Assembly (NCBI GenBank): GCA_028279705.1
Contig: JANQNF010000001.1
Coordinates: 1 to 64,000 of the forward strand
Direction: 5' to 3'
Source: an archaeon
GTDB lineage: Archaea; Aenigmatarchaeota; Aenigmatarchaeia; QMZP01; JAFGSV01
DNA: 64,000 nt
A model generated the notes under the pieces. The model made no database searches and was not told the origin of the DNA. It was given only the letters and a program-made list of their open reading frames with translations. Positions within the stretch are counted from its first letter, which is position 1. Each line of letters begins with the position of its first letter. This document shows, piece after piece, positions 50,753 to 58,174 of this stretch. Position numbers and translations under genes: made by a program.

Positions 50753-52019
50753 ACTGATTACCGCAGTACTTGTCGCATCCCTGATGATACTATGCAGCGC
50801 CGGGCAGGTGGATGCCCTCGGAGTTACGCCGGGACGTTCGACAATAGACTTTGAGCCCGGCAAGACGATAAAAAAGACATTCACGATAACAAACAACGAG
50901 CACAAGAGGTTTAACGCCTACATATACGTCGAGGACAGCATAGGCAAGTACATAACCTTTGATACCCCTGTAATAGCATTCGATGAAGACGACAGTTCGA
51001 AGCAGTTCACGTACACGATAAACCTTCCAGAAAGGCTCGTCCCTCCGGGTGACCACTGGGGAAAGATAATAATCATGGAACTTCCACCTGACGTTGATTC
51101 TGGAATACTTGAAACTTCCATCACGTCGATGAGCGACAAGACAGTCGGGTTAATAGAATATGCGGGAGACTCTGCCGAGGCGACGCAGATAGTGGCCACA
51201 GTGGCGGTAATACACCAGGTGAGGATCAAGGTACCTTATCCCGGAAAGTACATGCAGCTTGACATGTCGGTACAGGAGGCAGTGCCTGGAGAGCCTGTCA
51301 GGTTCTTTGTCAAGATGTTCAACTTGGGAAAGGAGGACATCGCAGACGCCAGAGCGAGCATAGACATACTCGGGCCGACCAACGAAGTGATAGCCACGAT
51401 AGAGTCCGGTCCGGTTTCTGTTAAATCGATGCAGAAGGGCGAGCTTCTTGCGGTTTGGAATACTGATACCAATCCGGGCCTGTACCACGCGTCCGCCACC
51501 GTGAGATATGACGGCGAAGTAGGCAAGACTTCAAAGAACTTCTACGTCGGCAACATGCTGGTCGACATGATCGACATAACGGTCAAGGACTTCAGCCTCG
51601 GAGACGTCGCCAAGTTCGACATGCTCGTCGAGAGCAAGTGGAACCAGCCGATAGATAATGTCTATGCTCACATGGTCATAAACGACCAGAACGATAACAA
51701 GGTGGCGGATTTCAAGACAGCGTCACTTGACATGGAACCATTCGAGAAGGCGCACGTGTATGCCTACTGGGACACCGAAGGCGTCCTTGAGGGCGACTAC
51801 ATCGCAAACCTCGCACTCCACTACGGCGACCGTGTAAACGAAAGGGAGATAAGGACCAAGGTGGGGATAAACTCCATACGCATGGATTTCTCACCGACTG
51901 CCGGTGCGGTCATCAGCGAGGAGGGAACCCTTGAACAATATCCGGTGATAATGCTCATCGCACTGCTGATAGCAATAAACCTGGGATGGTTCGTCTACTT
52001 CAGAAAGAGAAGAAGTTAG
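50730..52019 (+). CDS. Cell-surface protein, Ig-like domains between signal peptide and C-terminal TM
   Basis: 429 residues. Signal peptide to about residue 28 (ending VDA), then LGVTPGRSTIDFEPG, a COG1470/DUF916-like opening of an N-terminal Ig-type domain. Two further Ig/CARDB-like domains (VPGEPVRFFVKMFNLG, FSLGDVAKFDMLVES) and a C-terminal span (VIMLIALLIAINLGWFVYF) with RKRRS inside follow. It is a paralogue of the 56532 protein (same order, same FVPYPGKY/RVPYPHKY motif). I start at the ATG at 50730, eight or so bases after GAGGAAG, rather than the TTG at 50709. Likely an envelope structural or assembly component. Confidence 0.84.
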   Translation: MSWQSRSRLITAVLVASLMILCSAGQVDALGVTPGRSTIDFEPGKTIKKTFTITNNEHKRFNAYIYVEDSIGKYITFDTPVIAFDEDDSSKQFTYTINLPERLVPPGDHWGKIIIMELPPDVDSGILETSITSMSDKTVGLIEYAGDSAEATQIVATVAVIHQVRIKVPYPGKYMQLDMSVQEAVPGEPVRFFVKMFNLGKEDIADARASIDILGPTNEVIATIESGPVSVKSMQKGELLAVWNTDTNPGLYHASATVRYDGEVGKTSKNFYVGNMLVDMIDITVKDFSLGDVAKFDMLVESKWNQPIDNVYAHMVINDQNDNKVADFKTASLDMEPFEKAHVYAYWDTEGVLEGDYIANLALHYGDRVNEREIRTKVGINSIRMDFSPTAGAVISEEGTLEQYPVIMLIALLIAINLGWFVYFRKRRS

Positions 52020-52020
52020 A

Positions 52021-52049
52021 AAGTCCTTCAAAAAAACGGACTTAAAAAA
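52021..52049. terminator. Hairpin with A/T tracts between convergent genes
   Basis: AAGTCC at 52022-52027 pairs with GGACTT at 52039-52044 around an A7-containing loop, followed by A7 on the plus strand (T7 on the minus strand). It fits a shared terminator for the two convergent genes. Confidence 0.45.
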
Positions 52050-52050
52050 A

Positions 52051-52326
52051 TTACTGCGTTGCCTGCTGAAGACATGCCACTGCTATGACATTTACCGTCT
52101 GGTTGTTCAGCGTTACGGGAACCTGCTGGCATGTCGATACCTGCTGGATGAGCTGTATTACAGCCTGTTCGTAACCTGCCTGGACTCCAAGCTGGTATGC
52201 AGTCAACTGCTCCTGGCTCATGACCCGCTGGTATTCCCCGAGGACTATGTAGCCAGCTGCTATAATGAGCAGGACCGTTAGAACTACCAGAGCGATCTTT
52301 TGCTTGTCCTTTTTCTTGTCCTTCAT
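52051..52326 (-). CDS. Small single-span membrane protein
   Basis: 91 residues. A Lys-rich N-terminus (MKDKKKDKQK) and one span (IALVVLTVLLIIAAGYIVLG) are followed by a Gln-rich, probably external helix with two Cys (STCQQVP, VACLQQ). A strong AGGAGGATC ribosome site lies three bases before the ATG and a tatatata element about 40 bases upstream. Function unknown. It is the only minus-strand gene between the surface-protein operons. Confidence 0.8.
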   Translation of the reverse strand: MKDKKKDKQKIALVVLTVLLIIAAGYIVLGEYQRVMSQEQLTAYQLGVQAGYEQAVIQLIQQVSTCQQVPVTLNNQTVNVIAVACLQQATQ

Positions 52327-52416
52327 TCTGATCCTCCTGATAAATTACTGATTTAGCTTTGTAAAACTGATATATAAAGATAACATAAATAGCAAAGGAT
52401 GTAAAATATACATAGT

Positions 52417-54924
52417 ATGTCGCTTAAAAATGCACTGCCAATCTTACTCATTTTCACTCTAATCTTTCTTGTGAATGCTGCGGACGTGAGCGCACTTTCA
52501 GTGAACATTACGATGCCTGAAAATGGGAACTTTTCAAGTTCTTCTGACGTAACTTTCGGGTGCAACGTGACGGACGAAAGTGTAGCGTCAGTGACACTTT
52601 ACATATGGCACGGTAATGATACACTGCTTCAAACGAACTCCACGAGCATAACGGGCACTTTCAACGAGACCAACTGGACAGTCACGGACATGACGCCGGG
52701 TGACTACTACTGGAATTGCAGGGCACTCGACAATGAAAGCAACATCGACTGGAACGACAACAACCATACAGTTCATGTAAACCTCTTTTATCTTCTTGAA
52801 ACGAGCGCTGAAAGCGATTCCACCGCTTCTGTTGCAGTGGGTGACCTCGACAACGACGGCGACTTGGACTACGTCGCGGGAAACTATGGCCAGCCCAACA
52901 GGGTATATATTAACAACGGAACAGGCAATTTCACGCTTCTTGAGAGTACTGCTGAATCGAGAAACACGGAGTCCATATCACTTGGAGACATCGACAACGA
53001 CGGCGACCTGGACTGCATAGTGGGAAATTACCAGCAGGAGAACAACATATACAAAAACGACGGCACGGGACACTTCACGCTTTACATGAACAATACCGAG
53101 ACAGGTAACGAGCAGACACGTTCAGTAGTCCTTTTAGACTTCGACAACGACGGCGACCTTGACTACGCGGCTGCAAATACGGGAGGGGGATCGCACATAC
53201 AGATATACTCTAACAACGGTACAGGCAAATTCACGAGTTCCCAGAACATTTCTTCCGTCAACTTTTATTCCATAGCTTCCGGAGATTTCGATGGTAATGG
53301 ATATGTAGACATTGTCGCTGACGGAATACCTACCCAGTCGGCAAGGATTTACCTCAATGACGGTTCGACCTTCACATACGATTCTGATATCAGCAACAAC
53401 CTGTACGTCAAGGACATCTCGGTCATGGACGCCAACAACGATGGTTATCCTGACATAATTGAAGGTGATGACCGTGACTGGGCACCGAATGAGAATTCAG
53501 TTTTAATCAACGACGGGAGTGGCGGATTCAGCAAATATTCTGGCTTCGGCACCACGAATGAGACACTTTCGCTGACTCTTGGAGATTTCGATAATGACGG
53601 ATTCATCGATGCCCTCTCGGGAAACGATTTCGGTGAGAATTACATGTACAGGAACAACGGGTCTTCTTATTTCATTATGCATGAGATTATGTCATCTGCC
53701 CAGACAAAGATGGTTGTAAGCGGCGATCTCGACAACGACGGGGATCTCGATTTCATAGAGGGCAACTACGGTAACAATAAAGTCTATATCAACCGGCTGA
53801 ACAACGTCCATTACGTGAATGTCCGTGTCGTCGGAACGAGTTCGTACGTCAGCACGGGTGCCGTCGGAACGAAGGTTCATGTATCAGAAACGAGCGGGAT
53901 CTTGAAAGCTTACAGGGAAGTGACCGCATCGGACACGATAAAGAACGGTCCGGGTCAACTGCATTTCGGACTGGTCTCTGGTGATACCTATACAATAAAC
54001 GCGACCTTCAATACCGGTAACATTGTCAGCTGCACCGTCCAGGCGCCAAAGATTTTCATCATGTACGAGAACGGGTCTTCCACAGGCGGTGTCAGCTGCT
54101 ACGTAATCGATGACCCGCCGTCGATAGTCTCAATGGAACCGGAAAACGGCAACGTTACCAGAAGCATTGACGTCAATTTCACGTGCAATGCTTCAGACGA
54201 AGTCATGCTTTCCAGCATGTCACTTTACGTCTGGAACAGCACAAGCGGCCTTTACAACCAGAGCACGGTTTCTGTAAGCGGCCTTTCGAACTATTCCTAC
54301 TGGCTCGTCAAGTCGATGACTCCTGATACGTACGTATGGAACTGCATTGCATGCGACAACGTTTCACAATGCACAAGCCAGTCATACAACTACACACTGA
54401 GCCTGCTTGTGACAAGCAGGCTTAACGTGAAGCTCATACTGAACCAGACGAACAACACAGTCTACATTCCGGGAGTGGGGGAAGTTCCTTCTGCCAGTGT
54501 TAATTACCACTCCAGCATTGCGCCGAGCTACTATCTGGCCTCTTATTTCAGAAATGTGGTATCGGCCCTTGTTTTCAGCAGCAGAATGCCCCGCATTATA
54601 AGTGCAGGAAGCGACACAAATACGCATTACATCGCACTTGACCAGGATGTTGAAAATTCGAGACTGTTTCTTGTTTTCAGCATCGGTGACAATAAAGTGA
54701 TACATAACAGATTGGCCAGCATAGAGGCGGGCGAATTCTTGACAAACATACTACCGAGTTTCTCATACGGCCTAGGTAAGAAGCATTCCACCGCACTCGC
54801 GCTTGATTATGACGACATTGACCTCGACGGAAGACTGGCTTTTCGCAAAGGTTCCCACAGGATAGTCGTGGAGAACAACGGATCTTCTTCTGGTAAGACG
54901 AAAATCGTGATAATAAGGGACTGA
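52417..54924 (+). CDS. Secreted FG-GAP/VCBS beta-propeller protein with ASPIC-like domain
   Basis: 835 residues. A signal peptide (about 1-26) and an Ig-like domain precede a propeller with exactly seven calcium loops of the DxDxDGxxD type: DLDNDGDLD, DIDNDGDLD, DFDNDGDLD, DFDGNGYVD, DANNDGYPD, DFDNDGFID and DLDNDGDLD. An ASPIC/UnbV-like domain (VRVVGTSS..GAVGTKVHV) follows at about 465-550, then a second Ig-like domain, and a C-terminal beta-rich domain with N-sequons. FG-GAP propellers act as integrin-like binding heads, so adhesion or matrix binding is likely. No transmembrane anchor at the C-terminus. Confidence 0.88.
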   Translation: MSLKNALPILLIFTLIFLVNAADVSALSVNITMPENGNFSSSSDVTFGCNVTDESVASVTLYIWHGNDTLLQTNSTSITGTFNETNWTVTDMTPGDYYWNCRALDNESNIDWNDNNHTVHVNLFYLLETSAESDSTASVAVGDLDNDGDLDYVAGNYGQPNRVYINNGTGNFTLLESTAESRNTESISLGDIDNDGDLDCIVGNYQQENNIYKNDGTGHFTLYMNNTETGNEQTRSVVLLDFDNDGDLDYAAANTGGGSHIQIYSNNGTGKFTSSQNISSVNFYSIASGDFDGNGYVDIVADGIPTQSARIYLNDGSTFTYDSDISNNLYVKDISVMDANNDGYPDIIEGDDRDWAPNENSVLINDGSGGFSKYSGFGTTNETLSLTLGDFDNDGFIDALSGNDFGENYMYRNNGSSYFIMHEIMSSAQTKMVVSGDLDNDGDLDFIEGNYGNNKVYINRLNNVHYVNVRVVGTSSYVSTGAVGTKVHVSETSGILKAYREVTASDTIKNGPGQLHFGLVSGDTYTINATFNTGNIVSCTVQAPKIFIMYENGSSTGGVSCYVIDDPPSIVSMEPENGNVTRSIDVNFTCNASDEVMLSSMSLYVWNSTSGLYNQSTVSVSGLSNYSYWLVKSMTPDTYVWNCIACDNVSQCTSQSYNYTLSLLVTSRLNVKLILNQTNNTVYIPGVGEVPSASVNYHSSIAPSYYLASYFRNVVSALVFSSRMPRIISAGSDTNTHYIALDQDVENSRLFLVFSIGDNKVIHNRLASIEAGEFLTNILPSFSYGLGKKHSTALALDYDDIDLDGRLAFRKGSHRIVVENNGSSSGKTKIVIIRD

Positions 54925-54939
54925 AACGTCAAGTTTCAG
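54921..54939 (+). promoter_or_regulatory. Perfect inverted repeat between FG-GAP gene stop and next TATA
   Basis: CTGAAAC-GTCAA-GTTTCAG has a seven-pair stem and five-base loop. It includes the FG-GAP stop codon and lies just before the catttaaata element of the next operon. It could be a terminator stem or an operator. Confidence 0.4.
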
Positions 54940-54942
54940 TTA

Positions 54943-54955
54943 ACATTTAAATATT
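54943..54955 (+). promoter_or_regulatory. TATA-like promoter of the 54977 operon
   Basis: acatttaaatatt is centred about 27 bases before the ATG at 54977. No ribosome site is seen, so the mRNA is probably leaderless. Confidence 0.5.
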
Positions 54956-54976
54956 TATTGTATTAGTATAATATTT

Positions 54977-55204
54977 ATGGCTCAATCTACAAAAAATCTG
55001 CTGGCTATATTACTTCTGATTACTATGATAATCTCCTTCATGGGAACACTGGCTGCCATATCATCTCTCATAAATTACAGGCAGGTTCCCGTGAGCGCGG
55101 ATACGGGCCAATCAGTCGGGAAGGTTTCCGTTTATGTCACGCCTGCACCACCCGAAGTAACGGGAAAGGTCACTGTTAATTTAGAATCAATGGATGGTGG
55201 ATAG
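54977..55204 (+). CDS. Short single-span membrane protein
   Basis: 75 residues. One N-terminal span (LLAILLLITMIISFMGTLAAI) and a short outside tail with a PEVTGKVTVNL strand. The N-terminus resembles those of the two larger paralogues that follow (span with a GT segment), so it may be a short relative without the beta-sandwich. One base separates its stop from the next ATG at 55206, so the three are co-transcribed. Confidence 0.75.
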   Translation: MAQSTKNLLAILLLITMIISFMGTLAAISSLINYRQVPVSADTGQSVGKVSVYVTPAPPEVTGKVTVNLESMDGG

Positions 55205-55205
55205 A

Positions 55206-55829
55206 ATGGAATTATCTAACAACGCACTCATCGCGCTTGTTGTGGTGGCAATGGCGTTCAGTTTGGCAGGAACCATGACAATGATATCAATTATTCCGGG
55301 CGGTCCTTCAACTCTCACAGGCATGGACACGCTAACACAGACGGGTGTAGCAAACGTTACGCTGGCCACTGAGACTGCCATAATACTGGACGTATCTGTC
55401 GTTGATTTCGGAGATATAGCAGGTGCAGTGGGTACCCAGAACGATACCACCAACTACAGTCCTCACCCCTTCGTCATCCAGAACAACGGGACAGTTACCA
55501 TCAACATTTCCATAGCAGAGCAGAACGGATCCGGCGGAGAACTTTGGGACGAAGACAATAATTGTGAATACTGTTTCCAGTTCAACTCCACTCACAACGT
55601 GTCCGCTTCTGATGCCGTGGCATTCTACAACTGGAAGAACTTCGACACTACCAACTGGGCTGAAAATAATTCCGCAGGCGACGTCTATGCTGATGATGCC
55701 AACCTCGTATACAATCTTTCAGTCAGCGCTTATGCCAACGTGAACCTGAACATATCGGTTCCGTCAAGCGAGGGTGCGGGGCAGAAGACCGCGACGATCT
55801 TCTTCAAGGCATATGCATCCGCTTCATGA
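55206..55829 (+). CDS. Membrane-anchored beta-sandwich protein, tandem paralogue 1
   Basis: 207 residues. N-terminal span (NNALIALVVVAMAFSLAGTMTMIS), then a TGMDTLTQTG motif and a beta-sandwich: VVDFGDIAGAVGTQNDTTNYS, PHPFVIQNNGT, a CEYC pair with QFNSTHNVSASDAVAFYNW, and IFFKAYASAS at the end. It is rich in N-sequons. The same FG-I-G / NDGT pattern forms the last domain of the RCC1 protein. GGTGGAT at 55195-55201 marks the ATG at 55206, and the paralogue begins MEVSNN against MELSNN here. Probably an abundant surface or pilin-like subunit. Function unknown. Confidence 0.8.
   Translation: MELSNNALIALVVVAMAFSLAGTMTMISIIPGGPSTLTGMDTLTQTGVANVTLATETAIILDVSVVDFGDIAGAVGTQNDTTNYSPHPFVIQNNGTVTINISIAEQNGSGGELWDEDNNCEYCFQFNSTHNVSASDAVAFYNWKNFDTTNWAENNSAGDVYADDANLVYNLSVSAYANVNLNISVPSSEGAGQKTATIFFKAYASAS
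55571..55628 (+). repeat. 58-base perfect repeat, copy 1
   Basis: It codes the CFQFNSTHNVSASDAVAFY segment and is identical base for base to 56217-56274 in the tandem paralogue, while flanking sequence has diverged. Confidence 0.9.
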
Positions 55830-55851
55830 TTTATTATACTATGTGAGAGAC

Positions 55852-56475
55852 ATGGAAGTTTCAAACAACGTTCTTGCTGCATTGGCAATGGTTGTCATGG
55901 CAGTCAGTGTTGGCGGAACTGCCTCGATGCTTTCACTTTCAGTGCCTTCTTCCCAACCAGTTGAAATTACAGGTATGGACACACTCACACAGACGGGCAT
56001 TGCAAATGTTACACTTTCAGAGGAGACTGCCATAGAACTCGTCGTTCAGGTAGTAGACTTCGGTACAATAGCTGCGGCTACAGGCACCCAGAACGACACG
56101 ACCGACTATAGCCCGCACCCTTTCGTCATAAAGAACAATGGTTCGGTTGTTATCAATGTTTCAATTGCGGAATCCACCTCACAGGCGCTTTGGTCGCAGG
56201 ATAACGCATGCGAGCACTGTTTCCAGTTCAACTCCACTCACAACGTGTCCGCTTCTGATGCCGTGGCATTCTACGACTGGAGGCACTTCAACGAGACCTA
56301 CTGGGCTGAGAATGCAAGTGCCGGCGATGTCAATGCAGACACTGCGAATCTTGTCTACAACCTTTCGAATGGAGCATTCGCAAATGTCAACCTGAATATA
56401 ACAGTTCCGGCAAGCGAAAGTGCCGGATTGAAGACAGCAACGATCTTCTTCAAGGCATTCGCATCTGCTTCTTGA
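55852..56475 (+). CDS. Membrane-anchored beta-sandwich protein, tandem paralogue 2
   Basis: 207 residues, the same length as its neighbour at 55206 and the same plan: N-terminal span (LAALAMVVMAVSVGGTASML), TGMDTLTQTG, VVDFGTIAAATGTQNDTTDYS, PHPFVIKNNGS, CEHCFQFNSTHNVSASD and IFFKAFASAS. The frame is open upstream to 55774, but the ATG at 55852 matches the paralogue's start. A 58-base stretch is identical between the two genes. It lies 22 bases after paralogue 1. Confidence 0.8.
   Translation: MEVSNNVLAALAMVVMAVSVGGTASMLSLSVPSSQPVEITGMDTLTQTGIANVTLSEETAIELVVQVVDFGTIAAATGTQNDTTDYSPHPFVIKNNGSVVINVSIAESTSQALWSQDNACEHCFQFNSTHNVSASDAVAFYDWRHFNETYWAENASAGDVNADTANLVYNLSNGAFANVNLNITVPASESAGLKTATIFFKAFASAS
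56217..56274 (+). repeat. 58-base perfect repeat, copy 2
   Basis: Identical to 55571-55628. It is consistent with recent gene conversion between the tandem genes. Confidence 0.9.
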
Positions 56476-56498
56476 ATTCCAGAAGCATGCAGACTCTT

Positions 56499-56510
56499 GT
56501 TTATATAAAA
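56499..56510 (+). promoter_or_regulatory. TATA-like promoter of the 56532 gene
   Basis: gtttatataaaa, the strongest TATA box in the window, is centred 27 bases before the ATG at 56532. It rules out the in-frame TTG at 56472 that would overlap the preceding stop. Confidence 0.65.
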
Positions 56511-56531
56511 ACAGGACTGCCAATAATAAAT

Positions 56532-57695
56532 ATGTTTTCGCGCAGATTCGTGCTCATGAACATGGGATTTCTTGTTTCCCTCATTGCTTTATCAGGTACG
56601 GTGTCTGCCATAGGTATATCACCGTCAAGAATAGATGTTAATTTCGAGCCGGGTTTCTACAAAACTTACCAGTTCTACGTAAGAGCGGGAAACTATGGCA
56701 ACATCAAAATTTATTCAGAGTGCGATCTTAGCGAGTACATAATGCCAAGCATCAATGAAATCACTTTAAGTCCCGGGGAATTGCGTTATTTCAATGTCAT
56801 CATAGAACTTCCTGAGGAAATAGACGTACCAGGCACGCACAGGTGCAGTGTCGTGGCCGAAGAGGTCCCAGTGGGCCCGAGCAGTGGCGTGGTTGCATAT
56901 TCGGCCGTTGAGACACCCATTATTATAAGGGTACCTTATCCTCACAAATACCTTGAATCGACATTGCACGTATCTAACGTTGAAATGTCGCAACCTGTCA
57001 ATTTCACAGTAAGTCTCTTGAGCAGGGGCCTTGAAAACGTGATGGCCGACAGCGTGATCAGGGTGACTGATGTGGAGGATGTAAACCTGGCAACGCTGTA
57101 CACTGAAAGAATATTAGTTGAAAGCCTGGGGCATGGTTCACTCAGTGCCGTTTGGGACACGACTGGGGTGCCTCCCGGCAGATATTATGCATCATCGACA
57201 GTAGAGTATGGAGGTGAAGAGCCTTCACTTTCTCACAAGGCATTCAAGATAGGAGACATGCTGATAAAGATAGTGAACGTCACTTATCCTGAAGAAATAC
57301 ATCCTGACGACATAGTCAAATTCGAAGTCGAAGTCGACAGCTACTGGAACAGCGAGATAAATGACGTCTACCTGACCCTAGGTTACGTCAATGAAGGAAC
57401 CGTGATTACAAGTTCAACTAGCGAAACATTCGATATGGAATCATGGGGAAACAAGAAGGTTTCCATCTTCTGGGACACAAATAACCTCGACATAGGAGAG
57501 TATAATATCATAATTACCGCCTATTACTCTGATAGGTCGACAGAAAAAAGCATTAATGTCGAAATACGCGAGTCGGTGATCTTTCTTCTGGATCTCACCA
57601 TAATAGCGATTCTGATAGCTGTTATGGTGGCGGTATTGTACATCCTGAGAAGAAAGAGAGTTGCTCGCAAGAAGGGTGAATTTAATGCTCTTTAG
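56532..57695 (+). CDS. Cell-surface protein, Ig-like domains with C-terminal TM (paralogue of 50730)
   Basis: 387 residues. Signal peptide (MFSRRFVLMNMGFLVSLIAL..VSA), then IGISPSRIDVNFEPGF, equivalent to LGVTPGRSTIDFEPG of the 50730 protein. It has the same three-domain order, an RVPYPHKY motif, and a C-terminal span (LDLTIIAILIAVMVAVLYIL) followed by RRKRVARKK inside. Identity is moderate, so this is an old duplication. The leaderless start is set by the TATA box. The 3' end overlaps the next gene by 11 bases. Confidence 0.85.
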   Translation: MFSRRFVLMNMGFLVSLIALSGTVSAIGISPSRIDVNFEPGFYKTYQFYVRAGNYGNIKIYSECDLSEYIMPSINEITLSPGELRYFNVIIELPEEIDVPGTHRCSVVAEEVPVGPSSGVVAYSAVETPIIIRVPYPHKYLESTLHVSNVEMSQPVNFTVSLLSRGLENVMADSVIRVTDVEDVNLATLYTERILVESLGHGSLSAVWDTTGVPPGRYYASSTVEYGGEEPSLSHKAFKIGDMLIKIVNVTYPEEIHPDDIVKFEVEVDSYWNSEINDVYLTLGYVNEGTVITSSTSETFDMESWGNKKVSIFWDTNNLDIGEYNIIITAYYSDRSTEKSINVEIRESVIFLLDLTIIAILIAVMVAVLYILRRKRVARKKGEFNAL

Positions 57696-58116
57696 CAAGA
57701 AACATCTAAGATTGTACGTGGTTTTACTGACGTCCATTCTTACCATCACTTTTACGTGCGTTGGTTACTGGCTTTACAGCACCGTTTCCATATATGATAT
57801 GAAGGAACTTGGGGCAGACATCTACGTTGGAAGTGTATCAGGTCTCAATGCGGACACGGACGCCGTACATTTCGGCGTAGTTCCTCCTGGCGGAAAGAGT
57901 CATAGGAAAATGACGGTAACTGCCGGCAAATATCGTTCACTAGTGACCATGGAGTATTCGGGAACAATATCGGAATGGGTCCACGTTTCAGACAACAATT
58001 TCATCCTTGAGCCATTCGAGGGCATGGACGTCAATGTGGTGGCAAGTGTCCCCGAAGATGCTGAAAATCCCAGCTACAGGGACGGTTCACTGAGAATCAT
58101 TTTCAGGAAAGTGTAA
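57685..58116 (+). CDS. Small membrane-anchored beta-domain protein
   Basis: 143 residues. One N-terminal span (LRLYVVLLTSILTITFTCVGYW) and an outside beta domain: AVHFGVVPPGGKSHRKMTV, MEYSGTISEWVHVSDNNF, VVASVPEDAENPSYRDGSLRI. The FGVVPPG strand recalls the FGVIGPG strand of the RCC1 protein's last domain. It starts at the ATG at 57685 after GGGTGA (57674-57679), inside the end of the 56532 gene, so the two are co-translated. This mirrors the 50261/50730 pair in reversed order. Confidence 0.78.
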   Translation: MLFSKKHLRLYVVLLTSILTITFTCVGYWLYSTVSIYDMKELGADIYVGSVSGLNADTDAVHFGVVPPGGKSHRKMTVTAGKYRSLVTMEYSGTISEWVHVSDNNFILEPFEGMDVNVVASVPEDAENPSYRDGSLRIIFRKV

Positions 58117-58144
58117 GAAATACGGCCCTTAAGGAAAACTTCAC

Positions 58145-58155
58145 AATTTTATAGG
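58145..58155 (+). promoter_or_regulatory. TATA-like promoter of the 58175 gene
   Basis: aattttatagg is centred 25 bases before the ATG at 58175. The mRNA is probably leaderless. Confidence 0.55.
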
Positions 58156-58174
58156 TTTCTGTCAAATAATAAGT

